Shown: piece after piece, positions 54,128 through 62,322 of the stretch
Numbering within the stretch: position 1 is the stretch's first letter
How the letters are laid out: every line of letters begins with the position of its first letter
Assembly (NCBI RefSeq): GCF_900169145.1
Contig: NZ_FXZD01000010.1
Span: 1 to 64,000, forward strand
Direction: 5' to 3'
Length of the DNA stretch: 64,000 nt
Origin: Brevibacterium antiquum CNRZ 918
GTDB taxonomy: Bacteria > Actinomycetota > Actinomycetes > Actinomycetales > Brevibacteriaceae
Program-made: the position numbers and the translations under genes
The notes under the pieces: generated by a model
Told to the model about the DNA's origin: nothing
Seen by the model: the letters and a program-made list of their open reading frames with translations, nothing else
The model's database searches: none

Positions 54128-54205
54128 CCCGGTCCCCGTATGAGTGAAAAGGACTCTGTTCGCTCTGACACGATCCCTGTTCAAGCCGGCAGCGAGGGCG
54201 CACGG

Positions 54206-54211
54206 TATTCT
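54206..54211 (+). promoter_or_regulatory. -10 hexamer TATTCT, leaderless start of alr
   Basis: TATTCT is 6 nt before GTG 54218, which marks the usual N-terminus of alanine racemases. Confidence 0.55.
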
Positions 54212-54217
54212 TATCCA

Positions 54218-55432
54218 GTGACATCAACCGATTCCTCAGGGGCACTGGTGAAGGCCGAGATCGACGTGACCGCGCTGCAGGCCAATGCCGCGGCGCTGGC
54301 CGAGCGACTCGCACCGGCCCGCCTCAAGTGCGTCCTCAAGGCCAATGCCTATGGGCACGGCGTCGACATCGTCGCCCGCGGTCTCTTCGCCGCCGGCTGG
54401 CGCGACTTCTGCGTGGCTACGATCGGTGAGGCCCTGCACCTGCGTGAGATATTGGGCAGCGGTGTCACGATCATTGCGTGGCTGTACGGGCCCACCACCG
54501 ACCTCGACGCTGCCCTCGCTGCCCACATCGAACTCGGCGTATCCACCGTTGCCAGCATCGACAGGCTCCGGCAGGCCGCCGAACGCACGCACACCACGGC
54601 CCGCCTCCACCTCAAGGCCGACACTGGGCTGGGCCGCAACGGACTCGCTCCGGCCGATTGGGCATTGGCCTTGGACCAGCTGCGGACCCTGGGCGACGAA
54701 CCCGATCCGTGCATCGAGATCGTGGGAATCATGAGCCACTATGCGGTCGCGGACGAACCGGAACGGGGCGAGACTGCGCAGCAGACGCACATCTTCGACT
54801 TAGCCCATCGGGAACTGAACGCGGTTCTCGATGACGCGGAGGGCCGCCTCGGCGAATCGGATCGACTCGACGTCCATATCGCGAACTCACCGGCCGCACT
54901 CACTCTCTCACCGTTTCCCGGCACCTGCGCGAGGGTCGGCCTGTCGCTCTACGGGCTCTCCCCGCTCGAGGATCAGGACTCCACCGATCTGGGGCTGACG
55001 CCGGTGCTGAGGCTGGTCTCCCAGGTGGTCAATCTCAAGGACATTCCGGCAGGTCATGGCGCTTCCTATGGGCTGACGTTCACGGCGGCGGCGAACACGC
55101 GTTTCGCCCTGGTCCCGGGCGGCTACGGCGACGGGATTCCCCGGACGGCCTCGAATCGGGCCGAGGTCAGCATCCGCGGCACACGGTATCCGGTGGTCGG
55201 TCGGATCGCGATGGACCAGATGATCGTCGAGGTCGGTGCGGGCGAAGTCGCCATCGGTGACGAAGTCGTCCTCCTCGGACCCGACGGACCCAGCGCAGCT
55301 GAATGGGGCGACTGGGCAGACACCATCAACTACGAGATCGTCACCCGCATCAGCGAGCGCGTCGAGCGCGTGGAAGCCGGCGGGACGATCGGCGACGGCG
55401 GACCCCAGCACGGTGCGGGCACGGTGTCGTGA
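54218..55432 (+). CDS. alr: Alanine racemase Alr
   Basis: Alr makes D-alanine for peptidoglycan. It has the PLP lysine in CVLKANAYGHG (about residue 40), TGLGRNG, MSHYAVADEP, HIANSPAALTL and the C-terminal catalytic tyrosine in HGASYGLTF, then VGRIAMDQMIVEV. GTG 54218 gives 404 residues and sits 6 nt behind a -10, matching the typical start. An upstream in-frame ATG (54140) would add 26 residues but has no ribosome-binding site. The stop overlaps the tsaE start (TGATG). Confidence 0.94.
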   Translation: MTSTDSSGALVKAEIDVTALQANAAALAERLAPARLKCVLKANAYGHGVDIVARGLFAAGWRDFCVATIGEALHLREILGSGVTIIAWLYGPTTDLDAALAAHIELGVSTVASIDRLRQAAERTHTTARLHLKADTGLGRNGLAPADWALALDQLRTLGDEPDPCIEIVGIMSHYAVADEPERGETAQQTHIFDLAHRELNAVLDDAEGRLGESDRLDVHIANSPAALTLSPFPGTCARVGLSLYGLSPLEDQDSTDLGLTPVLRLVSQVVNLKDIPAGHGASYGLTFTAAANTRFALVPGGYGDGIPRTASNRAEVSIRGTRYPVVGRIAMDQMIVEVGAGEVAIGDEVVLLGPDGPSAAEWGDWADTINYEIVTRISERVERVEAGGTIGDGGPQHGAGTVS

Positions 55433-56076
55433 TGAAGTTCGAACTGTCGTCATTGGCTCAGATGAGAGCCTTCGCCGAGGTGCTCGCCGGGCACTTGCGC
55501 GCCGGTGATCTCCTCATCCTCAGCGGCAACCTCGGTGCCGGGAAGACGACCTTCACCCAGTCCCTGGGGCGCGCGTTGGGCGTGGCAGGGCGCATCACCT
55601 CGCCGACGTTCGTCATTGCACGTGAGCATCCTTCGCGCAGTCACGGTCCTGCACTGGTCCATGTCGACGCCTACCGGCTCTCCGATGCCGAGGAGCTCGG
55701 GGACCTCGACCTCGACTCGGAGCTCGAGGAATCGATCACCGTCGTCGAATGGGGTGCGGGTGTGGCTGAGCAGCTCAGCTCGGACTATCTGGGTCTGACG
55801 ATCACCCCGATGTTCAGCCTCGGCGAGGAGCCCGACAGGGATGCCTCGGCCGGGACCGATGCAGACAACCAGGGCCAGGACTCAGGCGAAGACGAGGACG
55901 CGATCGAGGACGAACGGCGGATTGTCGAACTGCACGGGCACGGCGCCACATGGGACGAGCGATGGCCGCGCCTGAGCGATTCGATTCGCACCGAGGCGGC
56001 TGTGGGGCCGAACGTCGCTGGCGCCGCAGGTGACGTCGACGCGGCCGTGGCTGCGGACGAAAGGGACAACACATGA
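55432..56076 (+). CDS. tsaE: tRNA t6A biosynthesis ATPase TsaE
   Basis: TsaE supports the threonylcarbamoyl transfer that makes t6A37 in ANN-decoding tRNAs. It has Walker A GNLGAGKTTFTQ (about 27-38), TSPTFVIAREH, VHVDAYRL and VEWG. At 214 residues it is about 50 longer than usual; the extra is an Asp/Glu-rich tail. The start overlaps alr and the stop overlaps tsaB (ATGA), so alr-tsaE-tsaB are translationally linked. Confidence 0.93.
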   Translation: MKFELSSLAQMRAFAEVLAGHLRAGDLLILSGNLGAGKTTFTQSLGRALGVAGRITSPTFVIAREHPSRSHGPALVHVDAYRLSDAEELGDLDLDSELEESITVVEWGAGVAEQLSSDYLGLTITPMFSLGEEPDRDASAGTDADNQGQDSGEDEDAIEDERRIVELHGHGATWDERWPRLSDSIRTEAAVGPNVAGAAGDVDAAVAADERDNT

Positions 56077-56801
56077 TCATTCTCAGCATCGACACCTCAC
56101 AGTCAGCCTCTGTGGCCTTGGTCGACACCGCATCCGGTGCTGTTCTGGCCGTCGAACAGACCGATGACCAGCGCAGACACGTCGAATTCATCGGACCCGC
56201 CCTGTTACGGGTGCTGGCGCATGAGGTGCAGCCCGAGCTTGTCGTCACCGGAATCGGTCCGGGGCCGTTCACCGGTCTGCGGGTCGGGATCGCGGCCGGC
56301 ATCGCGGTCTCTCAGGCTCGTGGCATCCCGGTCAGGGGAGTCCTGTCCCAGGCCGCGCTGGCCGAGGAGTTCTGCCGCAGGTCCGAGGGTGGCGGAGGGC
56401 CCGTGCTCATTGCCGCTGATGCTCGGCGCAAGGAAGTGTATTTCAGCGTCTACGAGGCTTCGGACGCTTCTCTGAAGTCCGGGCCTTTCGTGGCCAAGCC
56501 TGCCGAGGTCGCAGACGTGCTCGCCGACCAGGGGTATCGACTCGAGGTGCCGGGGGCCGAAGCCGGGCAGAGCTGCGATCGTGTCGACATCACCGCACGG
56601 ATCGGCCGCGGCTTCGTCCTCTACGACGATGTCATCGGAGCATCGGGGCATCCCGAGCTCGTCGATCCGCGCGCAGAGTTCCTCGCGTTCTTCGCTGCTC
56701 GCTCGATCGCGGCAGGCGAGGAGCTGGGCGAACCGGTCCCGGAGTATCTGCGCGAACCCGATGCCAAGTCGGCCCCGGTGCGCGAGAGTCACTTGAAGTG
56801 A
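56073..56801 (+). CDS. tsaB: tRNA t6A biosynthesis protein TsaB
   Basis: TsaB is the ASKHA-fold partner of TsaD. Visible blocks are MIILSIDTSQSASVALVD, GIGPGPFTGLRVGIAAGIA and IAADARRKEVYFSVYE. The 242 residues are typical. It ends in a 20-bp tandem repeat containing its stop, which also produces the rimI start. Confidence 0.93.
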   Translation: MIILSIDTSQSASVALVDTASGAVLAVEQTDDQRRHVEFIGPALLRVLAHEVQPELVVTGIGPGPFTGLRVGIAAGIAVSQARGIPVRGVLSQAALAEEFCRRSEGGGGPVLIAADARRKEVYFSVYEASDASLKSGPFVAKPAEVADVLADQGYRLEVPGAEAGQSCDRVDITARIGRGFVLYDDVIGASGHPELVDPRAEFLAFFAARSIAAGEELGEPVPEYLREPDAKSAPVRESHLK

Positions 56802-56842
56802 GTCAAGGCAGCCAGAAGTGAGTGAAGGCAACCAGAAGTGAG
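56795..56842 (+). repeat. 20-bp tandem repeat spanning tsaB stop and rimI start
   Basis: GAAGTGAGTCAAGGCAGCCA (56795-56814) and GAAGTGAGTGAAGGCAACCA (56815-56834) are followed by GAAGTGAG (56835-56842). The first copy holds the tsaB stop (TGA); the third supplies the GTG of rimI. Confidence 0.93.
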
Positions 56843-57326
56843 CGATGCGACTGAGCAAGACGACGTGGTCATCAGCGACGTGCACTGGTGGGATCTCGCG
56901 GAAATCGCGGACAACGACTCCCGGGTCTTCGGGGCCACCGCGTGGACCGTGCAGTACTACTGGGCGGTCATGGCGCAGCCGGGAACGGTCATGCTCATGG
57001 CCAGAACCGCCTCGGCGGGTCAGCGTTCTTCTGATTCGGCGGGGGAGCTGGCCGGATGGATCGTCATGTCTGTCGGTGGGGACGAAGGCGACGTGATGAC
57101 GATCGCCACGACTGCGGCGGCCCGCGGCCATGGCATCGGCCGGTCCCTGCTCACGAGCGGGATAGGCTGGGCCCGGCAGCAGGGGGCTCACGTCGTCCAT
57201 CTCGAAGTCGACGAGCACAACGAACCGGCACTGGACCTCTACCATTCCATCGGATTCTCCGAATGGGGCAGACGCCCGGATTACTACCCGGGTGCCGACG
57301 CGATCCTCATGCAGCTCCGCCCCTAG
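56838..57326 (+). CDS. rimI: Ribosomal-protein-S18-alanine N-acetyltransferase RimI-like (GNAT)
   Basis: The 162-residue GNAT protein has the acetyl-CoA loop TAAARGHGIGRSLL (about 94-107) and the late HLEVDEHNEPALDLYHSIGF that is typical of RimI. In this block (tsaE-tsaB-rimI-tsaD) RimI acetylates the N-terminus of S18. GTG start; the ribosome-binding site is weak, so coupling to tsaB is likely. Its end overlaps the convergent MDMPI-like gene by 20 bp. tsaD is not next but 3.1 kb away. Confidence 0.88.
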   Translation: MSDATEQDDVVISDVHWWDLAEIADNDSRVFGATAWTVQYYWAVMAQPGTVMLMARTASAGQRSSDSAGELAGWIVMSVGGDEGDVMTIATTAAARGHGIGRSLLTSGIGWARQQGAHVVHLEVDEHNEPALDLYHSIGFSEWGRRPDYYPGADAILMQLRP

Positions 57327-58074
57327 GGCTGGCCGGGCCGCGTCGATCGCCCTGCGCACCACAGGCTCCGAGGCGCCACAGGCTCTGAGGCGCCACAGGC
57401 TCTGCCGCCCGGCCGAAGAAGTGCTCACATTCTCCGAGTCCTCGCTGCTTCAGATGGCGGTGAAGTCTGGGGGGCAGCCGATCTCGGCCGGTGATCCCAC
57501 GAAGAAGCTGCACGGCTTGCTTCGCAGTCGCGATCTGAGAGCACAGGGTGATGGCATTGCCGATGTTCTGCTGCAGGCGCTCGGGAATCGGCTGTCCAGT
57601 GGCCAGTGCGAGATCAAGGCCGTGCACGGTGAGTTCGAAAGCGCGCGAGGGCAGGTAGTCGTCGAGTCTCATCGCCCCGACTGGAGTGAGGACGATCGCA
57701 TGCGCAGGTGTGCGAGCAACCAGATCGCATACCCGTTGGGCGATGGCCTCGGCGGCTGCGGCGGGATCATCTCCGAGTTCTCGACCGGCGTCCTTCCCTC
57801 GCAGCTCAACCTGATGGGCGTCGGCCAGCATGGCAGACGCGCCACGGTAGTAGTCCGCAGGCGAATCGACGTCGGGCTGCCTCGTCGGCGATTCTGCGCC
57901 AGCGCTCAGATACCTCTCCACCGTGGTGAATGCGCGGCACGTGTGCCCGAGCAGAGATCGCACATCCCACTCACCGAGCCCGGGAGCGTCCAGCTGGTTT
58001 CGGGTGGCCGGGAGCAGGGCTGTCAGTGCCGACGCCGATGAGTCGAACCATTCGCGACCAGTCATCTTCTGCAT
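57307..58074 (-). CDS. Maleylpyruvate isomerase-family (MDMPI/DinB-like) protein
   Basis: The 255-residue protein has TALLPATRNQLDAPGLGEWD, VRSLLGHTCRAFTTVERYL and AFELTVHGLDLALATG, matching the metal-binding four-helix bundle of mycothiol-dependent maleylpyruvate isomerases and relatives. ATG 58074 is chosen for GCGGAG 6 nt upstream; ATG 58101 abuts its own GGAG. The last 25 residues are translated 17-bp repeat. The activity is unknown; in mycothiol users these proteins catalyse thiol-dependent isomerase or transferase reactions. Confidence 0.8.
   Translation of the reverse strand: MQKMTGREWFDSSASALTALLPATRNQLDAPGLGEWDVRSLLGHTCRAFTTVERYLSAGAESPTRQPDVDSPADYYRGASAMLADAHQVELRGKDAGRELGDDPAAAAEAIAQRVCDLVARTPAHAIVLTPVGAMRLDDYLPSRAFELTVHGLDLALATGQPIPERLQQNIGNAITLCSQIATAKQAVQLLRGITGRDRLPPRLHRHLKQRGLGECEHFFGRAAEPVAPQSLWRLGACGAQGDRRGPASPRGGAA
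57362..57410. repeat. 17-bp tandem repeat downstream of rimI
   Basis: CAGGCTCCGAGGCGCCA (57362-57378) and CAGGCTCTGAGGCGCCA (57379-57395) are followed by CAGGCTCTGCCGCCC. On the minus strand they form the C-terminus of the MDMPI-like protein. Confidence 0.92.
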
Positions 58075-58142
58075 ACAACTCCGCTTCTCATCTCCGGTCA
58101 AGTGTGATTCGGCTCGTTGCAGAGTCGAATCGCGAATGGTGC

Positions 58143-58805
58143 CTAGGCGATGGTGGCTGCAGACCGCTGCGACATGGCGGTCAGCTCTGCGAGGAGTTCC
58201 CCGTTGAGCCTGAACGCGGTCATCGTCTCATCGATGACGGTCTGTTCGTCCCCGCCGGTGCCTGCGATGTCGTTGAGTCGCAGACGGTAGGCATCCTTAT
58301 ACGGTTTCGTCTTGCCGAGTTCGGCGAAGTCCCACATCGTCAGCGCGCTGGTGGGCAGAGCGTAGTGCCTGGCCATGAGCGCTCCGATGGCCTGCCCGCC
58401 GGACAGATCGCCGAGGTAGCGCGTGTAGTGATGGGCGATGAGCTGCTCCGGACTCTCGATCCCAGCGAGGTGGGCTGCGTAGAATTCGGCACTGCGGGTC
58501 AGAGGCGAGTCGACATCGCTGAGCCTGAACTGGTCAGAGCTGGTCAGTTCCTGCAGGTCCCAGACGATGCGCTCATGTCGGAACAGATTCGCGTCGTAGA
58601 ACCCTGCGAAGATCGTGTCTTCGGCGAACTCCCGGGACCTCTGCTCGAGGACGCCATAGATGACCTCGTACTGCTTGAGCAGAAGCGCATAGGCGCGTGA
58701 GTCGAGCCTGCCCTCCATGAGATCGACCATGAAATCGGTGTGCTCGACCTCGTCATGGATCGTGGCTGTGCTGGCCTTGAGCCGAGCTGAGAATGGTTCA
58801 GTCAT
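58143..58805 (-). CDS. hmuO: Heme oxygenase (HmuO/HO-1 family)
   Basis: The 220-residue all-helical protein has the proximal heme ligand in STATIHDEVEHT (His17) and the distal helix HHYTRYLGDLSGGQAIG with its conserved glycines. It opens heme to biliverdin, iron and CO, releasing iron from host or environmental heme. GGGGAA precedes the ATG. A DtxR/IdeR-like box overlaps its promoter, so iron repression is expected. No heme uptake genes are adjacent. Confidence 0.94.
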   Translation of the reverse strand: MTEPFSARLKASTATIHDEVEHTDFMVDLMEGRLDSRAYALLLKQYEVIYGVLEQRSREFAEDTIFAGFYDANLFRHERIVWDLQELTSSDQFRLSDVDSPLTRSAEFYAAHLAGIESPEQLIAHHYTRYLGDLSGGQAIGALMARHYALPTSALTMWDFAELGKTKPYKDAYRLRLNDIAGTGGDEQTVIDETMTAFRLNGELLAELTAMSQRSAATIA

Positions 58806-58880
58806 GAAGTTTCCCCATTGAGAGATCGATGATCCGGAAGTGTCTCGATGATCCGAACGACTACAGTACTCGTTTTCATC

Positions 58881-58899
58881 TTAGCCTAGCCTGCCCTAA
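58881..58899. promoter_or_regulatory. DtxR/IdeR-type iron box before hmuO
   Basis: TTAGCCTAGCCTGCCCTAA agrees with the 19-bp consensus TTAGGTTAGCCTAACCTAA at 15 positions. It overlaps a minus-strand TAAGAT that could be the hmuO -10, so iron-loaded DtxR would block transcription. It is 50 bp from the divergent aldo-keto reductase start and could affect that gene too. Confidence 0.8.
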
Positions 58900-58936
58900 C
58901 ATCTGACTCATTCCTTCGTCGACCGCTGCCAAAGGG

Positions 58937-58942
58937 TAGGCT
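58937..58942 (+). promoter_or_regulatory. -10 hexamer TAGGCT, leaderless start
   Basis: TAGGCT is 6 nt before the ATG at 58949, the same hexamer and spacing as at guaB3. Confidence 0.6.
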
Positions 58943-58948
58943 GGAGTC

Positions 58949-59896
58949 ATGGAAAGAGTGCAATTGGCTGACACGAATCTGATGGTCCACCCCCTGCATC
59001 TGGGAGGCAATCCCTTCGGATGGGGTGCGGACCGGGACCAGAGCTTCGCAGTCCTCGACGCCTACGCCGAGGCGGGTGGAAACTTCATCGACACGGCGGA
59101 CGCCTATTCTGTGTGGGTCGACGGCAACTCCGGCGGTGAGTCGGAGACCATCATCGGCGAATGGATGGCCTCGCGTGGCAACCGCGATGACATGGTCATC
59201 GCCACGAAGGTGGGAATGCACCCGAAGCACAAGGGCCTTGACCCAGCCAATATTCGCGACTGCATCGACGCCTCCCTGCGTCGTCTCGGCACAGACCACG
59301 TCGACGTCTATTACGCCCACGCCGACGATGAGGACGTTGATCAGGTGGCTGTGGCGGAGACCTTCGACGCGTTGGTGCGCTCCGGGAAGGTCAGCTACCT
59401 CGGCGCTTCGAACTTCACCTTGAATCGTCTGCAGTCGGCAATGAAGATCAGTGCGAAGTACTCGCTGGCGTGCTACCGCGTCGTCCAGGATCGGTACAAT
59501 CTCGTGGCCCGCAGCGCGGTGGACCCACAGAAGCAGGCCTACCTGCGCTCCAACGGCATCGCTGAACTTCCCTTCCACTCCTTGGCCTCGGGATTCCTGA
59601 CGGGAAAGCACACCGGCGGAGACGCCACCGGCAGCGTGCGCGGTGAACGCGTGGCCGACCTCCTCGAGAACCAAGAGGCGCTTCGCGCTCTCGAAATCCT
59701 CGACGACGTGGCTTCGGCGCACAACTCCACCATGACCGCAACCACCCTGGCCTGGCAGCTGTCACACGATTTCATTCCCTCCACCATCGCCTCGGCGCGG
59801 GTGCCCGAGCAGCTGACGGAACTGCTCGCGGGAACCGAACTGCAGCTGGCCGATGACGAGATCACGGCCCTCAACGAGGCATGGGTGGAAGCATGA
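58949..59896 (+). CDS. Aldo-keto reductase
   Basis: The 315-residue (alpha/beta)8 barrel has GGNFIDTADAYS (catalytic Asp and Tyr region), the lysine in VIATKVG, and HVDVYYAHADDEDV, where the usual catalytic His may be the one after YYA. Late in the barrel is STIASARVPEQL, the NADPH-binding loop. The family reduces aldehydes or ketones with NADPH; the substrate is unknown. The stop overlaps the SRPBCC gene (ATGA). The start looks leaderless. Confidence 0.9.
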   Translation: MERVQLADTNLMVHPLHLGGNPFGWGADRDQSFAVLDAYAEAGGNFIDTADAYSVWVDGNSGGESETIIGEWMASRGNRDDMVIATKVGMHPKHKGLDPANIRDCIDASLRRLGTDHVDVYYAHADDEDVDQVAVAETFDALVRSGKVSYLGASNFTLNRLQSAMKISAKYSLACYRVVQDRYNLVARSAVDPQKQAYLRSNGIAELPFHSLASGFLTGKHTGGDATGSVRGERVADLLENQEALRALEILDDVASAHNSTMTATTLAWQLSHDFIPSTIASARVPEQLTELLAGTELQLADDEITALNEAWVEA

Positions 59897-60477
59897 CGAG
59901 CACCAGCCCACGCCTTGTGAAATGGGAGAACGGCACCGACCTGGTCATCGAACTGCCCTTGGCCCTCGACGTTGCGACCGTCTGGTCCAAGCTCGTCGAC
60001 AGTGAGACCGCCAGAGCCTGGTTCGCGTCCTTCACCGTCGACGAGGCGGCAGCCAGCTCGGACAGCGACGACTCGGACAGCGAGGACAGTGCTGAGGGGG
60101 ATTCCAATCCTGCGATCACCTTCGACCTCGGTGAGACCAAGCTGCACGGTGAGATCCTGAGCTGCGAGGTCGAGGACCATGTCCTCGTCGAGCTCGACGA
60201 TTTCGGCGTGCTGGGCATGGCGCTGCTCGCGCTCGAACTCACAGATGGGGACGCGACCCTTCTGATCTTCACCCAATCCGCAGCCGACGTCGAGAGTGCA
60301 CGTCTCAAGGCCGCGGACTTCGGACCGATGTGGGACACGCACCTGCGCCTGTTCGCTCGGGTCCTGGGACTCGACGTCGCCGAGGCCGGTGAGGAAGAGC
60401 TGCTCGCGCTCTACGCGGACCTCGAACTTGAGGACAGCGAAACACACGACAGCGAGGACGGGGCGGCCGAGGCATGA
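59893..60477 (+). CDS. SRPBCC / AHSA1-like domain protein
   Basis: This 194-residue protein begins [20 protein letters not shown] followed by [17 protein letters not shown], the opening of an AHSA1/START-type ligand-binding fold. A Ser/Asp-rich insertion (about 58-75) and an acidic C-terminus are unusual. It is coupled on both sides, overlapping the aldo-keto reductase stop and the tsaD start (ATGA at each). Function unknown. Confidence 0.75.
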   Translation: MTSTSPRLVKWENGTDLVIELPLALDVATVWSKLVDSETARAWFASFTVDEAAASSDSDDSDSEDSAEGDSNPAITFDLGETKLHGEILSCEVEDHVLVELDDFGVLGMALLALELTDGDATLLIFTQSAADVESARLKAADFGPMWDTHLRLFARVLGLDVAEAGEEELLALYADLELEDSETHDSEDGAAEA

Positions 60478-61553
60478 GCGAACCGCTGGTGCTGGGCATC
60501 GAATCCTCGTGTGACGAAACCGGAGTCGGGATCGTTCGGGGCCGGACGCTGCTGACCAACACGGTCTCATCCTCGATGGATGAACACGTTCGCTTCGGCG
60601 GTGTGGTCCCCGAGGTCGCCTCACGCGCACATGTCCAGGCCATTGGTCCGGCCATCGCCTCGGCCTGCGATCAGGCAGACATCGCGCTGGGTGACCTCGA
60701 TGCCATCTCCGTGACCGCAGGCCCGGGACTCAGCGGTGCGCTGATGGTCGGAGTCGGTGCAGCCAAGGGCCTCGCCGCGGCACTCAACCTGCCGCTCTAC
60801 GGGGTCAACCACCTCGCCGCACATGTGGCGGTGGACCTCATCGCCACCGACGTCGACGGTCTGACCACGCCGACCATCGCACTCCTCGTCTCCGGCGGGC
60901 ACACCGAGATCCTGCGCATCGGTGACGTAATCGATGACATCGAACTCATCGGCGCCACGATCGATGATGCTGCCGGCGAAGCCTTCGATAAGACCGCGCG
61001 GCTGCTGGGGCTCAACTACCCCGGCGGGCCGAACATCTCCAAGGCCGCTCTCGGGCAGCTCGACGGCAGCGGAATCCCCGGCGATCGCACCGCCGTGAAG
61101 TTCCCCCGCGGACTGGCCAAGAAGCAGGACCTGCGCGACCCCGAACGTCGCTTCAACTTCTCGTTCTCCGGACTCAAGACCGCCGCACTGCGGGAGGTCA
61201 CGAAGGCCGAGACGCTGGGAACCCACCTGCGGGTCGCCGACATCGCAGCGGGGTTCGAGGACGCCGTCGTCGACGTCCTCGTGACCAAGACTCTGCTGGC
61301 GGCGGCCGACACCGGAATCAACCACGTCGTCCTCGGCGGGGGAGTCGCCGCGAACTCCCACCTGCGCGAGGTTCTTGGAACCAGATGCGCCGAGGCGGGG
61401 GTGAGGCTGCGCGTGCCGCCTTTGAGCTTGTGCACGGACAACGGAGCCATGGTCGCAGCCCTCGGTGCCGAACTCGTCCGCCGTGGAATCGGACCCAGCG
61501 ACCTGTCATTTGCCGCAGTCTCTTCATTGGATGTCGATCATGTCCTCGTCTGA
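60474..61553 (+). CDS. tsaD: tRNA N6-adenosine threonylcarbamoyltransferase TsaD
   Basis: TsaD is the catalytic subunit for t6A. The 359 residues include [14 protein letters not shown], the metal site VNHLAAHV (His113, His117), [36 protein letters not shown] and [13 protein letters not shown]. It lies 3.1 kb beyond rimI, which is unusual since rimI and tsaD are commonly adjacent. It is translated after the SRPBCC gene through an ATGA overlap. Confidence 0.96.
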   Translation: MSEPLVLGIESSCDETGVGIVRGRTLLTNTVSSSMDEHVRFGGVVPEVASRAHVQAIGPAIASACDQADIALGDLDAISVTAGPGLSGALMVGVGAAKGLAAALNLPLYGVNHLAAHVAVDLIATDVDGLTTPTIALLVSGGHTEILRIGDVIDDIELIGATIDDAAGEAFDKTARLLGLNYPGGPNISKAALGQLDGSGIPGDRTAVKFPRGLAKKQDLRDPERRFNFSFSGLKTAALREVTKAETLGTHLRVADIAAGFEDAVVDVLVTKTLLAAADTGINHVVLGGGVAANSHLREVLGTRCAEAGVRLRVPPLSLCTDNGAMVAALGAELVRRGIGPSDLSFAAVSSLDVDHVLV

Positions 61554-62127
61554 CCCGAACGCAGGCGACCAGAACGCCTACACGCACGACCGAAGCGGTG
61601 CCTCACGCGATGAGACCGCATACGGTCCGAACTCGAAGGATCTGCCCGACTACCTGCCGCCTCGGCGATCAGGAGACGGATGGACTCTCGGCTCGGACGG
61701 GCAGAAGCATTGGGGACTCAATGGGGCAGCGGGATTGATGCTGCTTGACCCTGCGCAGGGGATCCTCATGCAGCACCGCGCCCTGTGGTCGGTCGAAGGA
61801 GGGACCTGGGGTTTCCCCGGTGGTGCCCGTGACCTGGGCGAATCCGCTATCGAAGCGGCCGTTCGCGAGTCCTGGGAAGAAGCCGGTGTCCCCGACCGTG
61901 AGGCCGAGGGCATCGAAGTCCTCGAGACCCATGTCCTCGATCTCGGCGACTGGTCGTACACGACGGTCATCTCCCGGGCTCTGCATCATTTCGACCCGGT
62001 CATCAGTGATCCGGAGAGCATCGAGCTCGCCTGGGTGCCGATTGAACAGCTCACGGATCTCAAGCTGCACTCCGGGGTCGCCGCGTCGCTGCCGGTCCTA
62101 CTGGAGCTCCTCCGCCCCCACCTGTGA
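61540..62127 (+). CDS. NUDIX hydrolase
   Basis: The 195-residue protein carries a complete Nudix box, [20 protein letters not shown] followed by AGV (about residues 88-110), with the RE-x-x-EE metal ligands. NUDIX enzymes hydrolyse nucleoside diphosphates linked to X; the substrate is unknown. ATG 61540 overlaps the tsaD end by 14 bp and is preferred; ATG 61531 is 9 nt earlier. The first 45 residues are a polar extension. Confidence 0.9.
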   Translation: MSSSDPNAGDQNAYTHDRSGASRDETAYGPNSKDLPDYLPPRRSGDGWTLGSDGQKHWGLNGAAGLMLLDPAQGILMQHRALWSVEGGTWGFPGGARDLGESAIEAAVRESWEEAGVPDREAEGIEVLETHVLDLGDWSYTTVISRALHHFDPVISDPESIELAWVPIEQLTDLKLHSGVAASLPVLLELLRPHL

Positions 62128-62143
62128 GCATTGCAGCCCAGCT

Positions 62144-62190
62144 GCTGGGCCCCGTGTGGAGCGTCGCCTGGGCTCCGTGTGGAGCGTCGT
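62144..62190. repeat. About 23-bp tandem repeat downstream of the NUDIX gene
   Basis: Two units, GCTGGGCCCCGTGTGGAGCG... (from 62144) and CTGGGCTCCGTGTGGAGCG... (from 62168), differ at one base in their core and start 17 bp after the NUDIX stop. Nothing else is seen between the NUDIX stop and 62285. Confidence 0.85.
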
Positions 62191-62284
62191 CGAGTTCCGG
62201 GTGTTGTACCGCGGCACTGGTGTGCGCCTGCAATTGTCGAGCCAGCACCCGTGTTTCGGCGAATGTGGGCGGGGCAGCGGCTGG

Positions 62285-62322
62285 TGGAACCCTCAGGTGT
62301 ATGTGGAACCCTCAGGTGTATG
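62285..62322 (-). repeat. 19-bp tandem repeat across the YbdK stop codon
   Basis: TGGAACCCTCAGGTGTATG occurs at 62285-62303 and 62304-62322. The second copy contains the YbdK stop (62312-62314); the first duplicates it downstream. Confidence 0.95.
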
